In this document: in pieces, positions 18,901 to 27,459 of the stretch
Position numbering within the stretch: position 1 is the stretch's first letter
Layout of the letters: the number at the start of each line of letters is the position of its first letter
Source of the DNA: Chrysopilus asiliformis
Lineage: Eukaryota; Arthropoda; Insecta; Diptera; Rhagionidae
DNA length: 64,000 nt
Direction of reading: 5' to 3'
Assembly: GCA_964034945.1 (NCBI GenBank)
Contig: OZ035962.1
Span: 68,586,274-68,650,273 of the forward strand
Position numbers and translations under genes: made by a program
Notes under the pieces: model-generated
Told to the model about the DNA's origin: nothing
What the model saw: the letters and a program-made list of their open reading frames with translations, nothing else
Databases searched by the model: none

Positions 18901-20281
18901 ACTACGCAAGCGAGCTTAGTCCGCGTCGCCCATGACTACGCGATGTAGTTTCATAGTTTCGCTGAAGTGTGCGGTCGCCAATGCAAATGCTAAGGATTTT
19001 ACTTTCAGCGAGAAAATTAGCTCACGTAGTTGAGCTCGCTTAGCTCAAGTGTACGGGCGGCGTAAACCCCTGAAGCTAGAAATCTGAAATTTTCACAGTA
19101 TGTCCCAGCCATCACGTAGGCGTTCGCTAAGGTGGAGTTTTTCGAAATTTTACCACTAAGGGGATAAACGGGGGGTAAAGAGGGTTGGACTGTTTTAAAA
19201 CCTTGATTTTCGCCATGAATCCTGCTCATTAGGAGGCTGAAAAGTGTCACCCGGAGGTTTTCGGGTTCACGAATCCGGAGTTAGAATTTTAAAATCCAAA
19301 ACGAAAGGTCCCTGAAGGATAACGCAAATATTATTTTTCTCGTTTTTTCTGGGAAAAATTGCATTAGGGGGTTTTCGGGGTCGCTGATCACGAATCCGGT
19401 GTTAGAATGAAACGAAAGGTCCTACAAGGATAAGATTTTTCTCTTTCCGGTTTTTTTGGGCATTCTAAAACTTATACAAAAAACTTGAACCCGTATGCAA
19501 GCTAGTTTTTATATAAACTAATATTTTGTTCGTCAGGTGACTCGTGCAAAAACGTAGATTTCGTATAAGAAAATCATTTGTTCACACCAGATATTTTTTT
19601 AACCTTGATGATTTTTTCTAATTCTATTTATCAGAAATATGTATTTATGCGCTTTTAATCAGATTTTTTAATAGAATTTTTTGCCCGAATTCAAGAAAAA
19701 AAAATCCAGTCTTAAGAAAAAGAAATCCAGTCAAACGGTCAGGTTTCATCGGATTAAAATTTTTCTATTAACAACACTTCATATACGCAAAACTAAATTC
19801 TGCATTTTTCTTGAATCCGGTCAATTAATTTAAAATTGATTTTCAAAACCCTCGTTATAAAATTTTTATTAAATGTTTATATTTTTTTCTTCTTTTTTAT
19901 GTTTCGTATTGTTGTGTTCGTGCATTCTCGTCTCTTTGGAAATAACATTATTTTATTCAAACATAAGACACTCATAATTTAGATAATTCACTATCCGGCA
20001 CAACATTAGCAAATTTGAAGAAGCAACGATCCCAGTCCAGGTCAAGTACAATTTCCGAAAACGGTTCTGTGATAGCGGCCACATCACACAGCATAACAGC
20101 GGCTGGCGAAGCACCATCATCCCCAATATCGGCTAATCCAAATCCAGTGCAACCAATCGAATTGGTCGTCTCATCATCAGCCAGTGATCCACAATCATCG
20201 CCAGTGACTAAATTCAGCGGCGTCACCGGTGACGTTGTCAGCGATAGTACAAGATCGAAAAAATGTTGTATACTTATGTAG
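6949..20281 (+). CDS. 3' part of gene for Ser/Asn-rich protein with C-terminal CaaX box
   Basis: Two exons are supported. Exon A (6949-7681) follows an ATTTTCAG acceptor and ends at a GTAAGT donor. Exon B (19983-20281) follows a TTTAG acceptor and ends at TAG. Both splice in phase 1 (G + AT), giving 342 residues; the start lies in exons upstream, probably outside the window. Exon A is low complexity: it begins VFVTPDSTTES, is rich in Ser, Asn and His (runs such as NNNNNHSNSGSSSS), and ends KINVQVTVLV. Exon B is Ser-rich (KKQRSQSRSSTISENG) and ends SKKCCILM. A terminal CILM preceded by Cys and Lys fits a prenylated, possibly palmitoylated, membrane-anchored protein such as a Ras-superfamily GTPase or another CaaX protein. 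No catalytic domain is visible, so I do not name it. The 12.3-kb intron holds a full-length Jockey element and other repeats. Confidence 0.65.
7790..8170. other. Intron sequence, nothing recognised
   Basis: Start of the 12.3-kb intron of the CaaX gene. AT-rich, with no family-like frame or repeat ends. Confidence 0.4.
8181..8722 (-). mobile_element. Deleted Tc1/mariner element
   Basis: Inverted ends of about 25 bp start AAGGGTCTTTCAACAAGGAC at the left, with the exact reverse complement at the right, and are flanked by TA (179-180 of the 8-kb block and 8723-8724). The - strand frame 8494-8258 reads MDFFLWGYVKSLVY, then TLEELRNNIEREIANV. This is the region just past the last catalytic Asp/Glu in mariner-like transposases. 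The catalytic domain itself has been lost in this 542-bp deletion derivative. Confidence 0.8.
8985..9300. repeat. Repeat with CGTTATAACG-type motifs
   Basis: The block GGGAAACGTTATCGAAATGT with repeated TTTCGTTATAACGTTATAG recurs in inverted, diverged form at 30290-30430 inside the 3.3-kb hAT-bounded unit. It is probably one end of a dispersed transposon family whose other end I could not fix here. Confidence 0.4.
9574..10100 (+). mobile_element. HINE/DINE-1-like repeat family A, copy 2
   Basis: Same start, internal palindrome, CCCGTATGGTGA/TCACCATACGGG sub-terminal inverted repeats and GACGGACGG tract as the copy at 4905. It is slightly shorter, having lost part of the GACA tract. It lies in the large intron of the CaaX gene. 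Confidence 0.6.
10130..10270. repeat. Dispersed repeat shared with 29775-29945
   Basis: Blocks such as TTTTGTATTTTCTTTTTG and GAACTGAATTACTTTATGAT appear as reverse complements at 29780-29890. The family is unidentified. Confidence 0.4.
10985..11720 (+). repeat. (GTCY)n-containing repeat, interrupted by hAT MITE
   Basis: The flanks of the MITE form one repeat with a TTTGTCTGTCCGTCCGTCCG tract, the block GAAAGGATTGAGCTAGAG, and downstream text (ACATCAAAATTCAATC, CATACAAATGGATTTTT) matching 46320-46760. That copy also resembles family A in reverse orientation, so this is a diverged HINE-like relative. Confidence 0.5.
11063..11507. mobile_element. hAT-like MITE nested in another repeat
   Basis: The 16-bp terminal inverted repeat CCGTGGTTCCCAAACT is exact at both ends. 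The flanks are AGCTAGAG (11055-11062) and AGTTAGAG (11508-11515), an 8-bp hAT-type duplication with one mismatch. The unoccupied arrangement GGATTGAGCTAGAGACTTGA is present at about 46366-46385 in a paralogous repeat and serves as an empty site. The interior includes C/G-rich runs and no transposase. Confidence 0.75.
11865..12357. repeat. Four tandem copies of a ~122-bp unit
   Basis: Units start at 11865, 11987, 12110 and 12232 with TAAGGATAACGGAAGGTCCT. Each contains GGATAACGTGATTATCC (partly palindromic), a TTTTCCGGAAAA palindrome and GGTCGCTGAATCCGAATCTG. The first three units are nearly identical and the fourth is more diverged. Confidence 0.9.
12408..12676. repeat. Long palindrome (fold-back) with ~115-bp arms
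   Basis: Left arm 12408-12525 and right arm 12558-12676 are near-perfect inverted copies around an AT-rich loop of about 32 bp. Recognisable blocks are ATGCACTAAAAAGAAAAAAA, GTGTATCACAAATATAAAAG and AAAAAGCGAG. A decayed relative lies at 35198-35330. Confidence 0.9.
12720..13443. other. Intron sequence, nothing recognised
   Basis: AT-rich, with no coding signal. The first 50 bp (GTATTTGACGATTG, TTGTAGCTTTTCTT) recur at 46790-46840, so the edge belongs to a dispersed repeat. Confidence 0.4.
13708..16374 (-). CDS. Jockey-clade LINE ORF2: endonuclease-reverse transcriptase
   Basis: 888 aa, starting at an ATG that overlaps the ORF1 stop by 14 nt in another frame. Residues 1-225 are an AP-like (APE) endonuclease with the expected residues: N13 in VWNAQS, E40 in ITETW, D143 and N145 in AGDFN, and D217-H218 in SSDHLP. 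It nicks target DNA for target-primed reverse transcription. Residues about 440-720 are the reverse transcriptase: KAPGADKI (near 458), SYRPISLLS, LDIEKAFDSVW, PAGVPQGSSLSP and the catalytic FADD (676-679). No RNase H domain follows, as is usual for the Jockey clade. All catalytic motifs are intact and there is no premature stop. Confidence 0.93.
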   Translation of the reverse strand: MSIINNLNIMVWNAQSIKNKALELFDLIKDKNIDLAIITETWLNPSSKCYSPGYAIYRCDREVQRGGGVAIIIKKSIKHYMLPSLKTNVFETVSIKVCCQYDEITLVAAYFPGGNYNLEKLRNLEKDFCIFNNIPGKFIVAGDFNCRHSFWNCQRNNRWGISLYNKLATSNFKIVFPHSPTYLPKSSRSSPSTLDLIITNSPQFITQPVTLNKLSSDHLPINFEILSTPQGELTSEIFNYRKADWDKFGMNFARKIYFKNLLQIPLDTKEKINQNIITFNNIVQSAANASIPKLKCKTNYQRVIPIRLRKLISYRNKLRRQFQRYRIPIIKQNYTAVKKTITTELQNIKNKNWCKLLSSLEKGSKPFWKISKALKSRNKTIPHLNDKNQVLTTNAEKSNAFAKYFEAQHKLTENLSDPSTQSNILTSISSLSSQSINSFREITTTELKIFIKTLKNSKAPGADKITNLLIKHIPKIGLKFLVHIFNSCLKINYFPDTWKIAKITCIPKPNKPRFQVSSYRPISLLSSVGKLFEKAVKTRLENFLESKKIYLDEQFGFRKGHSTSHQLIRIKNLVKEGFKQKKSIGMITLDIEKAFDSVWHDALIHKMIMFNFPLYLTKIIQSFLTDRVSYVDINGAKSQNFILPAGVPQGSSLSPTLYNIFTSDFPKLDNCEIGLFADDTAILSSSNCPVKITNNLEKAFTSINKYFHKWKIKINPSKTEALFFTKKRKACHLPPRPLTLNNQEITWNQNSIKYLGVKLDKKLTFKDNTDYIVKKCDIIIKSLYPLINRKSRLSTDNKILIFKLIFQPVLLYGANAWNSCATSHLKKLQIKQNKILKMMLDLPFDFSTKLLHSNYKVLEISTKIESLNTKLKSSFASSSNILIKSLSI
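16361..17488 (-). CDS. Jockey-clade LINE ORF1: Gag-like zinc-knuckle protein
   Basis: 375 aa from the first ATG (MANASRNNKF). The frame is open about 35 codons further upstream, without an ATG, through a basic/acidic stretch (RNPRKRSSEDDE). Translation may start at a non-ATG codon, or an upstream ATG has been lost. Three zinc knuckles lie at about residues 190-250, with Cys/His patterns beginning CYNCQTFGHGALGC, CRLCASNHKSSDC and CANCTGDHPASDINC. The preceding region resembles the RRM-like part of Jockey ORF1 proteins. The product packages element RNA into a ribonucleoprotein. It ends YVYN, with its stop inside the ORF2 start. Confidence 0.88.
   Translation of the reverse strand: MANASRNNKFAPLSQLVDEDMDEDASIATQKPPKKPSMPPITIVDMKLSTIKEFLLKLNINQYWIKNMSIGTKISSLSNDDYKLLFDSLVNDGIKFFTHDQSTSDLTKIVLTGLHKLEISVLLKELSNCGITNCVNIQNMSIRMPRYQDHATYLLSFPKGTKLRELQDKCKTIFHTMVKFNYYRKKQSGPVRCYNCQTFGHGALGCHLKTICRLCASNHKSSDCPNRENKTAKMKCANCTGDHPASDINCPEREKYLIIRTRASRNTSTRTNQYQQQIRQYPPVTPPAFNNTNFPLLNASSITRHRTLPSSDERQQLHTNTGLLPQINSNNNSNLFSISEMMEITNVLISKLKNCKSKDDQFRVITELALKYVYN
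17744..18330. other. Intron sequence, nothing recognised
   Basis: AT-rich with several TATCGA-type motifs. No coding potential or terminal repeats recognised. Confidence 0.35.
18331..18375. repeat. Short perfect hairpin
   Basis: CAGCCTTTCTGTTTT-like arms of about 14-15 bp (CAGCCTTTCTGTTT and AAACAGAAAGGCTG) surround a loop of about 16 nt. It is too short for a typical animal pre-miRNA. Confidence 0.5.
18553..19067. mobile_element. Probable MITE with imperfect inverted ends
   Basis: Left end CCGTCGCACACTTCAACTAAGC and right end GCTTAGCTCAAGTGTACGGGCGG are diverged inverted repeats. The interior repeats AGCTCAACTACG/CTACGCAAGCGAGC motifs in both directions. The target duplication is not resolved. 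Confidence 0.5.
19250..19530 (+). repeat. Diverged fragment of the 122-bp-unit family
   Basis: Contains AAAGGTCCCTGAAGGATAACG, TTCTGGGAAAAA, GGTCGCTGATCACGAATCC and a second AAAGGTCCTACAAGGATAAG. This is the same order of blocks as the tandem units at 11865-12357, but more diverged. Confidence 0.55.
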
Positions 20282-21400
20282 TTACTAATCATTCTTATTA
20301 TTGTTTATGTTCTATTGATTTTTTTCGCTATTATTTATATATTTTTTCATTTATGCTACTTATTAGAGAAATGTTTTTAGTAATATTGTGTTCTGTTGTA
20401 AAATTTCAGTTATATTGAATAGTCCGTCACAAGTCAGAAGAATTTGCAGTACATAAAAATTGTTTTTGCTTCGATTTTACTGACTAAGAGATGGATTAGT
20501 AAATATCAAAATTATTTTTTGAATAGACGTTAATTAAAATTTGAGATAATTAATCCAAAATTATGAACGTGAAAATGTCTACGAACATTTTTTTTAACAT
20601 AAGAGCGGCTGTGTCTTTTGAAAAAAAAATCTTTATTAAACAATTAAATTATTTAACAAAATCAAAATGTGTAGGGACGTATATTATTTTTGATAATAAT
20701 AACAACAATTAGAAAATTATCAATTTATGTGATTAAAGTGTAATATTGTCAAAATACAAACCGAACGATTCTATAGATGTTTTCGAAATTTTTGTAAAAA
20801 AAAATTAAACCATTTTAATTGGTGTATAACGCTCTACGTAATTTACAAATAAACTGTACTTAAATATATTTAAAAAATCAAAAGAAATTTAGTTAGTAAA
20901 TAATTATGTTACAATTCAACAATTCCATAGAAAATTATAAAGAAAAGTATTAATGATCAAATAAAAACTATTAAGAATGAATTTTGGCAATTGTATTCAA
21001 TTCTAATATTGTAATCATAAAGTGAATAACGATAAAAAAAAAACACTACACACAATTACTCAATATCGCACAAACAAATCAAAAAATGTTTTAAAAACAT
21101 TTTTTATAATGATAATACTTGATATATGAGATTTATAAGATATAGGCAGAAAATATTAGAGAATTAAAGTAATATTCTCAGTATATTTAAATTTTATACG
21201 ACATTATGATTTATTTATTGTAATTCCAGTTAAAAAATGCATTTTACGGTTAATAATCATATCTAATCATGTACACGAAAAATCTAATATCCCAAAAAAT
21301 CCTTTAATCAAGAATGGTGCGGAAAATGATCGTCTTTTGTAGCTAGAGTGATTTTTATATTGCTTGCGGTTTGAAACTTCACGAAAATATATTTTAAAAA
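20282..21400. other. 3' flank of CaaX gene
   Basis: Likely 3' UTR and downstream DNA. The first clear AATAAA found is at 20848-20853. Otherwise AT-rich, with no recognised feature. Confidence 0.4.
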
Positions 21401-21581
21401 ATTCTTAACTACATTGAAACCTCGATATTGTATACCCCTCGATAATACCTAAAAAATTGTTTCTGTTGTGCATTTTCTAGTGAAAATGCGAAAGATTTGT
21501 TGAATAAAATTTTGTTTAACGTCACACTCACAAGCAGCTTACATTTGCACAAGCAGCTTACATTTGTAGCTTACATTTGTA

Positions 21582-21739
21582 GACTTCGACGCAACTTTTA
21601 ACTCTTGACTTCGCCATATCTGCAGCTTGAAATTTCGCGGAATCGTCACTATGAATCGAAACGTGATTCTGACTGTCATTCCAAGAAATTTGAAGCTGCT
21701 GATATGGCGAAGTCAGGGGTTAAAAGTTGCGTCGAAGTC
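21582..21739. repeat. 158-bp inverted repeat (hairpin)
   Basis: GACTTCGACGCAACTTTTAA at the left pairs with TTAAAAGTTGCGTCGAAGTC at the right. The arms continue for about 55 bp with few mismatches (GACTTCGCCATATC / GATATGGCGAAGTC) around a loop of about 45 nt. It is preceded by short tandem ACAAGCAGCTTACATTTG-type copies at 21531-21580. It is likely a small fold-back MITE. Confidence 0.75.
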
Positions 21740-21829
21740 GAAAGACAGAGACGCGTCGGAATACATGATTGGTGCCCAGATTCGGATGAAACATACATGG
21801 ATAAATAAATAAAAGATTTGAAAAACGTA

Positions 21830-22475
21830 TTCTATGTTATTTATAATTGAAACCATAACAATATTTCCTTCGCTCGGTGACTTATACTCCTCTATACTAT
21901 AATATTGATATCAAACCAGGGAGGTATCCCTAGTTTGATATCGGTTTTCGGTATGGAGATTTCAATGTACATCATATTTTTAACGGCAAAAAAAACATTA
22001 CAGCACGGAGTAGTTATTTTCCGCTTCATTCCTTTTAGGAATTCTGGGAGAAAGAATTTACGGCAGTTTGCAATTCTATCACGTATATGCCAGCCGATGT
22101 AATCACCTCATCTTTCTGAATAAAAAATATAACAATATTTCGATAAATTCTTACCATTAAATTTTTGTAACAAAGCAATACATAATATTTCTAAATTAAA
22201 TATAAAAAAATTCTTGTATAAAAGTAAAAATAATAAAAAAATGATAATTAACCCAACTGTAAAATATTTGAAAAGATTATTACTGATATCTTTATAATTA
22301 CTAAATATAGTTATAAATTTTCATTTGTAAAAAATTGATTTTCATTTTCAATATTTAATAAACACGATGAAAATAATATATTTAAAAAAAATTAGTGTTT
22401 TAATAATTTGATAAAATTAAAGTTGCGGGTAAATTTTAACAGTCAACAAAAGTCCTGTTAAGAAGTGTGACAAAC
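21830..22475. other. AT-rich stretch, nothing recognised
   Basis: No family-like frame or repeat boundaries. It contains the palindromic GATATCAAACYAGGGAGGTA neighbourhood around 21908-21945 only. Confidence 0.35.
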
Positions 22476-22479
22476 TGTT

Positions 22480-22980
22480 TCAGCCATAGCTTAGGGGAAG
22501 ACCCTTTAATGCCGAAGCACAGCTCAGGATGGCCGGAAGAACGAAAGGAAATGTCGGTTTATGTTCTTCTTGAATTTCTGCAGGTCATATTCTGGGGGGA
22601 ACAAATCGGATGGTAAATCTTTCCAAAGTCTTGTTGTTCGCGGAATGAAGGAATTCCTAAACTTTACTGTACGAAAACGGGGAGGCTCAAAGAAAAAGTC
22701 GTGCGCACGTACAGCTGCATGAGAGGGTCTAGGGAAAACATACCTTGCGAGGAATAAGCTGAGAAATTTCGGTGGAACATTTCCCATGGAAATATCTATA
22801 GAATATGCTGAGTACCACAACAGAGCGACGATGCTCGGGAGACGGTAATGACTCTGTCAAAGAGTTGTCTCCAATTAATCGGTTTGCACGTTTTTGAATT
22901 CGGTCCAGCAGTTGCAGGACAGTTTTTGGGGCTCCAGCCCAAATGTGCGAATTGCACACAAGTCTCGGAAAATAAGCTCC
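22480..22980 (-). mobile_element. 5'-truncated LINE fragment (C-terminal ORF2 and 3' UTR)
   Basis: Two overlapping - strand frames together carry the C-terminal tail typical of arthropod LINE ORF2 proteins. The motifs in order are SHIWAGAPKTVLQLLDRIQK, HRRSVVVLSIFYRYFHG, then RFRTVKFRNSFIPRTTRLW and LPSDLF. A frameshift lies around 22730-22820. The 3' end has GCTTCGGCATTAAAGGGTCT, shared with 4690-4710. The polymerase core is absent. Confidence 0.8.
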
Positions 22981-22982
22981 GG

Positions 22983-23068
22983 AATACCCCAGGTATTATA
23001 CCTCAGGTATTATACCCCAGGTATTATAGCCCAGGTATTATACTCCTCAGGGATTATACCCCAGGTAT
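22983..23068. repeat. Six tandem copies of a 14-bp unit
   Basis: Unit ACCCCAGGTATTAT with small variants (ACCTCAGG, AGCCCAGG, and one 16-bp copy). It begins exactly where the LINE homology stops. Confidence 0.85.
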
Positions 23069-23069
23069 T

Positions 23070-23145
23070 ATTTACGATGCATCGAATGAAAATATCGATG
23101 TTTCCGATGCATCGATGTTTAATAAGCATCCCTAGTCAAGTGCGC
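23070..23145. repeat. ATCGATG-rich transposon end
   Basis: Repeated CGATGCATCG and ATCGATGTTT motifs end in AATAAGCATCCCTAG. In reverse this resembles the start of hAT-type elements (CTAGGGATGCTTATT...). No partner end was found. Confidence 0.35.
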
Positions 23146-23477
23146 TAAAAATTAAGGTTTTTTTCGCTTGGAACTGTGCAGCTCTAGATTTAAATCATTG
23201 CGCCGCATTCTCGATAATTCTTAATTGTTCTTCTTAGATTTTCGTCGAAATTAAGTTTTATTTTTTAATTATAATTGTTTTGTTTCAGCAATCCCTCCTC
23301 CCCCTTCCGCTAAACTTGCCACGAATTACGTTCAAAACGGTTTCAGATTAATTATTTATACTACAATAAAAACTGGCGAGGAAAACACAAAGGTGTGACA
23401 TTTATAATTTCCATGCGATGTACCTATTGCTGTAGTAAAAAAACGTTAAATCTGTTTAGTTTGGCTTTATTCATTTA

Positions 23478-24144
23478 CAGCCTTATTAATAAAAAATCCC
23501 TAACACGGAGATAACTCATGTGCTAACTAACTCCGAGATAGCAAACTTATCCATTAGATAACTATTCTTATTAATAAAAAAATTTCCTCCATATAATAGC
23601 TAACTCGTATTTTATTTAAAAATTTCGCTGGAATACGGCAACCCTTGTGCCGAATTGTACCAAAAAATACGAAAATCTTTTACATTTAAGTCAAATTTTG
23701 GTTTTTTAAATCCGTTTCCTTGGAGACGATATTAAAATAAGTCATATTTTGGTTTTTTAAATCCGTTTCCTTGGAGACAATATTAAAATAGGAGTGAAAT
23801 TAATGTTTTTATTTTAATTGTGATTCACTGCAAAGTAATTAAAAGTGGAAAATTTAAAAATTGAAGGAAAGCGATCAGAAAATTGGTGTTCAAGTGATAA
23901 GGTAATATAATAAAACAACATAAATTGCATTTTTTTAATGGATCATTGCTTCTTCCAGTCTTTTTTGCAAGAGTTATGCGCCGTCAAGAGTTATCAACTC
24001 CTTAACTCGAGGAAATCGGTATGTTAGCTAACACAAAGTTAACTAACGTCAGTTAACTCTTAAAATTTTTTATTAATAAGAATTTCGAGTTATCCACTGC
24101 GTAAACCATTGATAAAAATTAACTAACGTTTATTAATAAGGCTG
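23478..24144. mobile_element. PIF/Harbinger-like MITE (TTA duplication)
   Basis: Inverted ends CAGCCTTATTAATAAA are exact over 16 bp, flanked by TTA at 23475-23477 and 24145-24147. The interior has further ATTAATAAGAAT motifs and a tandem pair near 23690-23790 (TTGGTTTTTTAAATCCGTTT twice). No transposase is present. Confidence 0.8.
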
Positions 24145-24783
24145 TTAGTGTTTTTATGTTAATTACATGCCTATTATATTTGTAAGAAATAACAAGGCGA
24201 ATGACACATGATCTGTTTTATCATTTAACTTTACAAAAATATAAATTTTTGAATACATACATAATACGTTATTGTTTTTATTTATAAATATAACTTTTTA
24301 TTTAGGATTTTTTTTAAGGTTTTTGTTTTATTATTTGTTACAACTTTGCTTTAAATTTCCCTTATTATATCTGTTTCGTTTATATGTAAACATTTGAACA
24401 AAGATTCTAAGCGATCAAAACTCTTAATCTGTTAAAATAAAAATGTTACATTATGTCTATAATATTATGAATGTGACTTAAAATTAAAAGATTTTTTTTT
24501 TCAAATTATTTTATATTTTCAAATTTTATATTAATAATAATTATTGCTTTGATTTCGCCTGATATTTTCTACAAAAAAAAATAATTTCACCATTTCATAC
24601 CATTATTTTCATAACGAAAAAAATATTTAATAATATACAAAGATAATTGAATAAAAAATGGAAATGTTTCACACAAAAAGCAAAATTCCTGAACTTAATC
24701 GAACCGTTTCAAGTTTATATAAAAATACGCTTTAAATGTTAATTTATCGAGTTTTTATTGTTTTCTTTTTTCTGTTATTTAAT

Positions 24784-27300
24784 TTATTGCCAGTCTTTTT
24801 TAATTTCGAATGTCCAATCCCATTTAAGATGCTCGTTTTTGTCATCATCGGTGAATAAGGAAGTAACGGAATATGTTCCTCTGGCCATCATCCCGGAGGG
24901 GGCCTCCTCAAATGGTGTCAGATAACTTTGAATTTCCATTTTAGGTGGGTAGGAGCCAACCATATGTGTCATTTTATCAACTGAAAATAAATCGTTGAAA
25001 AACGCGATTAAAATTTAACATAAAGTGACCTGAAAAACTTTTCCCAAAAATAGAAGAGTAAATATAAGCTAAATTCGTAATATGGGGGCAGAGGATAAAA
25101 TATATTATAGTAGACCGAAAAAAGCCACTAGTATTTTTTTTATATCGGCGAGTTTTTGTTTTAAAGCGGGAAACTTCCTTCGAAAATCGGGCAAAAATCG
25201 ATTTTTGGCCATTTCTCAGCAACCAGTCGTCCGATTTAAACGAAACAAAAGCCAAAAGATTTTGCGAGTATAATTAAACTGCGAAAAAAAAATTAAATTA
25301 CTATAATTCCAGGACGTGTGGTTACTCTATCTATACTCACAAGCAAAGGTACTGAGTAGGGATGTCAAAAAAGAACCGGTTACACCGGTTACCCTTTGTT
25401 TTTGCTTCGGTTAACCGGTTTTTTTCGGTGTTTTTTTGCACGGTTATACCCGGTGTTTTTTTTAAAGCCAAAAGCCGTTTAAAAAAACCAATTTGACATT
25501 GCTTATTTGCAATTTGATATTGCTTATTTCCAATTTAATAAGCAATATCAAATTGGAAATAAGCAATGTCAAATTGGTTTTTTTAAACGGCTTTGCCTTT
25601 CTTTAATTTATTTAAAATTTCAAGTTTTTCTTTTATTGTTAGGAAGTTGTGTTTAATTTTATTAATTAGAGCCAAAGTTAGTTTTTTTTTTTTTAAAATG
25701 TTATAATAGAGCACTTGAAAAAATATCTTACTCTGAATAGGAATATGATTGTATTCGTATTATACCGTTAATGGCGAAAAGGCTTTGTTGGACATATGTG
25801 ACAGGTTCAAACACGATTTTTTATCTAGTGTCCGGATTACTGAGTCAGACTTTTTGTCTTATGTCCGAATTACATTAAAAGATTTTTGTCCGGATTACTT
25901 AGGTGTCCGAATTACCAAGTGTCCGAATTACCAAGTGTCCGAATTATCGAGCCACCACTTTATTTTTTTAATGTTTTGTAAACAACAACAAAATGCATGG
26001 CTACATTTTTTGCAACTTTAACACAATTTTTTTGTATTAACCGCTTGGTTTTAATATGTTTTAGTGGTCGTCGCTGCTTATAACATACTTGATCACTTCA
26101 TGGGTACAAATACATAACTGAGCGAAACAAAATTTAAATTATGATTTAATTAACTTCTTTTGAAAACTTCTAATTAGAATCAATTAAACACGTCCTTTGA
26201 TACAGACACGTTTGTTTTCTACACTCCATTTGGTATTTTAAATCCGGAATATTTCAGGAACCAATCGACATAACCTCAAACATCAACAACTGATTTGGTT
26301 AGGTGTCAACCCTATTTGTTCAAATAAGGTTGGTAACACATCCCTATTTACTTGAATAAAATTGGTAATGAATGGTATCAAGGGATTCCATTAGAAAGAG
26401 AGAGTCAAAATGTGTAAAAGAAAATCTAGCTTTGTTTCGCGCGTAGTTTTAAAGTGAATCGCGAAAAACAAAATTTTGGGGGACAAAACTCCCTGAAAAT
26501 GCGTAGAATCGCAACATTCCATGATCAAACAAGTCTTCAAAATTTCACGACAATCGTTTTTGGGAAATATCGTTTTTGGGAAATATTGTGCGAAAAGCCT
26601 AAAAGTGGCGTGACGGTTTTGATGTTTATAAATTGAAAAAAAAACTCCTTACCCATTACTTTAAACATTGTCCGGTTGAAAATATAAGAAAAGCAAATTT
26701 CAAATGAATTTCATTTATAATAAACACAACAAATAATAAATGATTTCAATTACCTGATACTCCCAATCTGGATGTTTTTTGAACATACTTGAGTCCATGC
26801 ACGATTTCGCGTTGCACAACGAAATCGATCCGAACTTTGTACTGAACTCCTTCCTTGATTATGAAAACCTGCTATGTGAAATCAAAAATACAAACAGGGT
26901 AAGTCTAAATTTAAAAAAATTAAAACAAGAGTAGAAAAATAATACCTGTTTCTTCAGTTGTGTCAAATCGCCAGTTAAATCTAATTCCATATCATCTCGA
27001 CCGCTAACAACTAGAGCTAATTTTTTCACTATGACTTTGCGTGAATCATTGGCATCTGAATAATCAAATATTAGCATAGCGGTTTTTACTTAGTTTTTTT
27101 TTTTATTTGAATTTACCAACAACGATTTTTTCACTCTGTGCAGCACCCAACAATGCTTCTTTGTATCTTCTTAAACTTTCATCCTCTTGATCGGCCGCCA
27201 TTATTTCTTCAATAGTCTTTTCCGGTGGTGGTAAGTAACTGGCATCGACTTCAGTTTCACCAGTTTCCTGGGGATCGACTTCAACTTTATCTGCTGACAT
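24784..27300 (-). CDS. RhoGDI: Rho GDP-dissociation inhibitor (RhoGDI), complete
   Basis: Four exons join in frame: 27300-27117, 27055-26946, 26868-26754 and 24980-24784, giving 201 aa, the family's usual length. The protein extracts prenylated Rho/Rac/Cdc42 GTPases from membranes and holds them GDP-bound in the cytosol. The acidic N-terminal arm (residues about 1-60) begins [15 protein letters not shown] and contains [12 protein letters not shown], the helix-loop-helix that grips the switch regions. The immunoglobulin-like domain that receives the prenyl group follows: GDLTQLKKQ, then [43 protein letters not shown] and [12 protein letters not shown]. An acceptor just upstream of the ATG (TTCTCTTCAG at about 27306) implies an intron in the 5' UTR. 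AATAAA on the - strand at 24759-24754 is a likely poly(A) signal. Exon 3 has a tandem NAGNAG acceptor (26868 or 26871). The third intron is 1.77 kb and contains a palindrome and repeats. Confidence 0.95.
25365..25470. repeat. ACCGGTTA-rich transposon end
   Basis: GGGATGTCAAAAAAGAACCGG followed by several ACCGGTTA/TAACCGGT motifs leads directly into the palindrome at 25471. It resembles a hAT-like terminus, but no matching end was identified. Confidence 0.35.
25471..25594. repeat. 124-bp palindrome in RhoGDI intron 3
   Basis: Arms of about 57 bp run from AAAGCCGTTTAAAAAAACCA to its reverse complement. The arms themselves contain repeated AATTTGAYATTGCTTATTT units. It would form a long hairpin in the RhoGDI pre-mRNA. 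Confidence 0.85.
25800..25960. repeat. Tandem GTGTCCGAATTACCAA-type motif (pogo-like remnant)
   Basis: Several copies of (T)GTCCG(A/G)ATTAC, three of them closely spaced at 25910-25950. Similar text near 28430-28535 ends CCGAGTCTCTACTGTA, like a pogo/Tigger terminus. The full element is not delimited. Confidence 0.4.
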
Positions 27301-27459
27301 TCTGACTGAAGAGAAATTTTATTATATTGATTGTCTTGCAAATATGTTTATTCAAATTTAAAACATTTTAAAATAATACACGTTAGGGGGAATTAAAAGG
27401 AATTTTTCGGGTGTAAAAACATCCACAAAAATATTAAAAAACGCATAAGTCGAATCGCC

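Noticed and set aside
22983..23068. CRISPR-like array of 14-bp repeats
   Set aside because: Units are directly adjacent without spacers, in an insect genome next to a LINE fragment.
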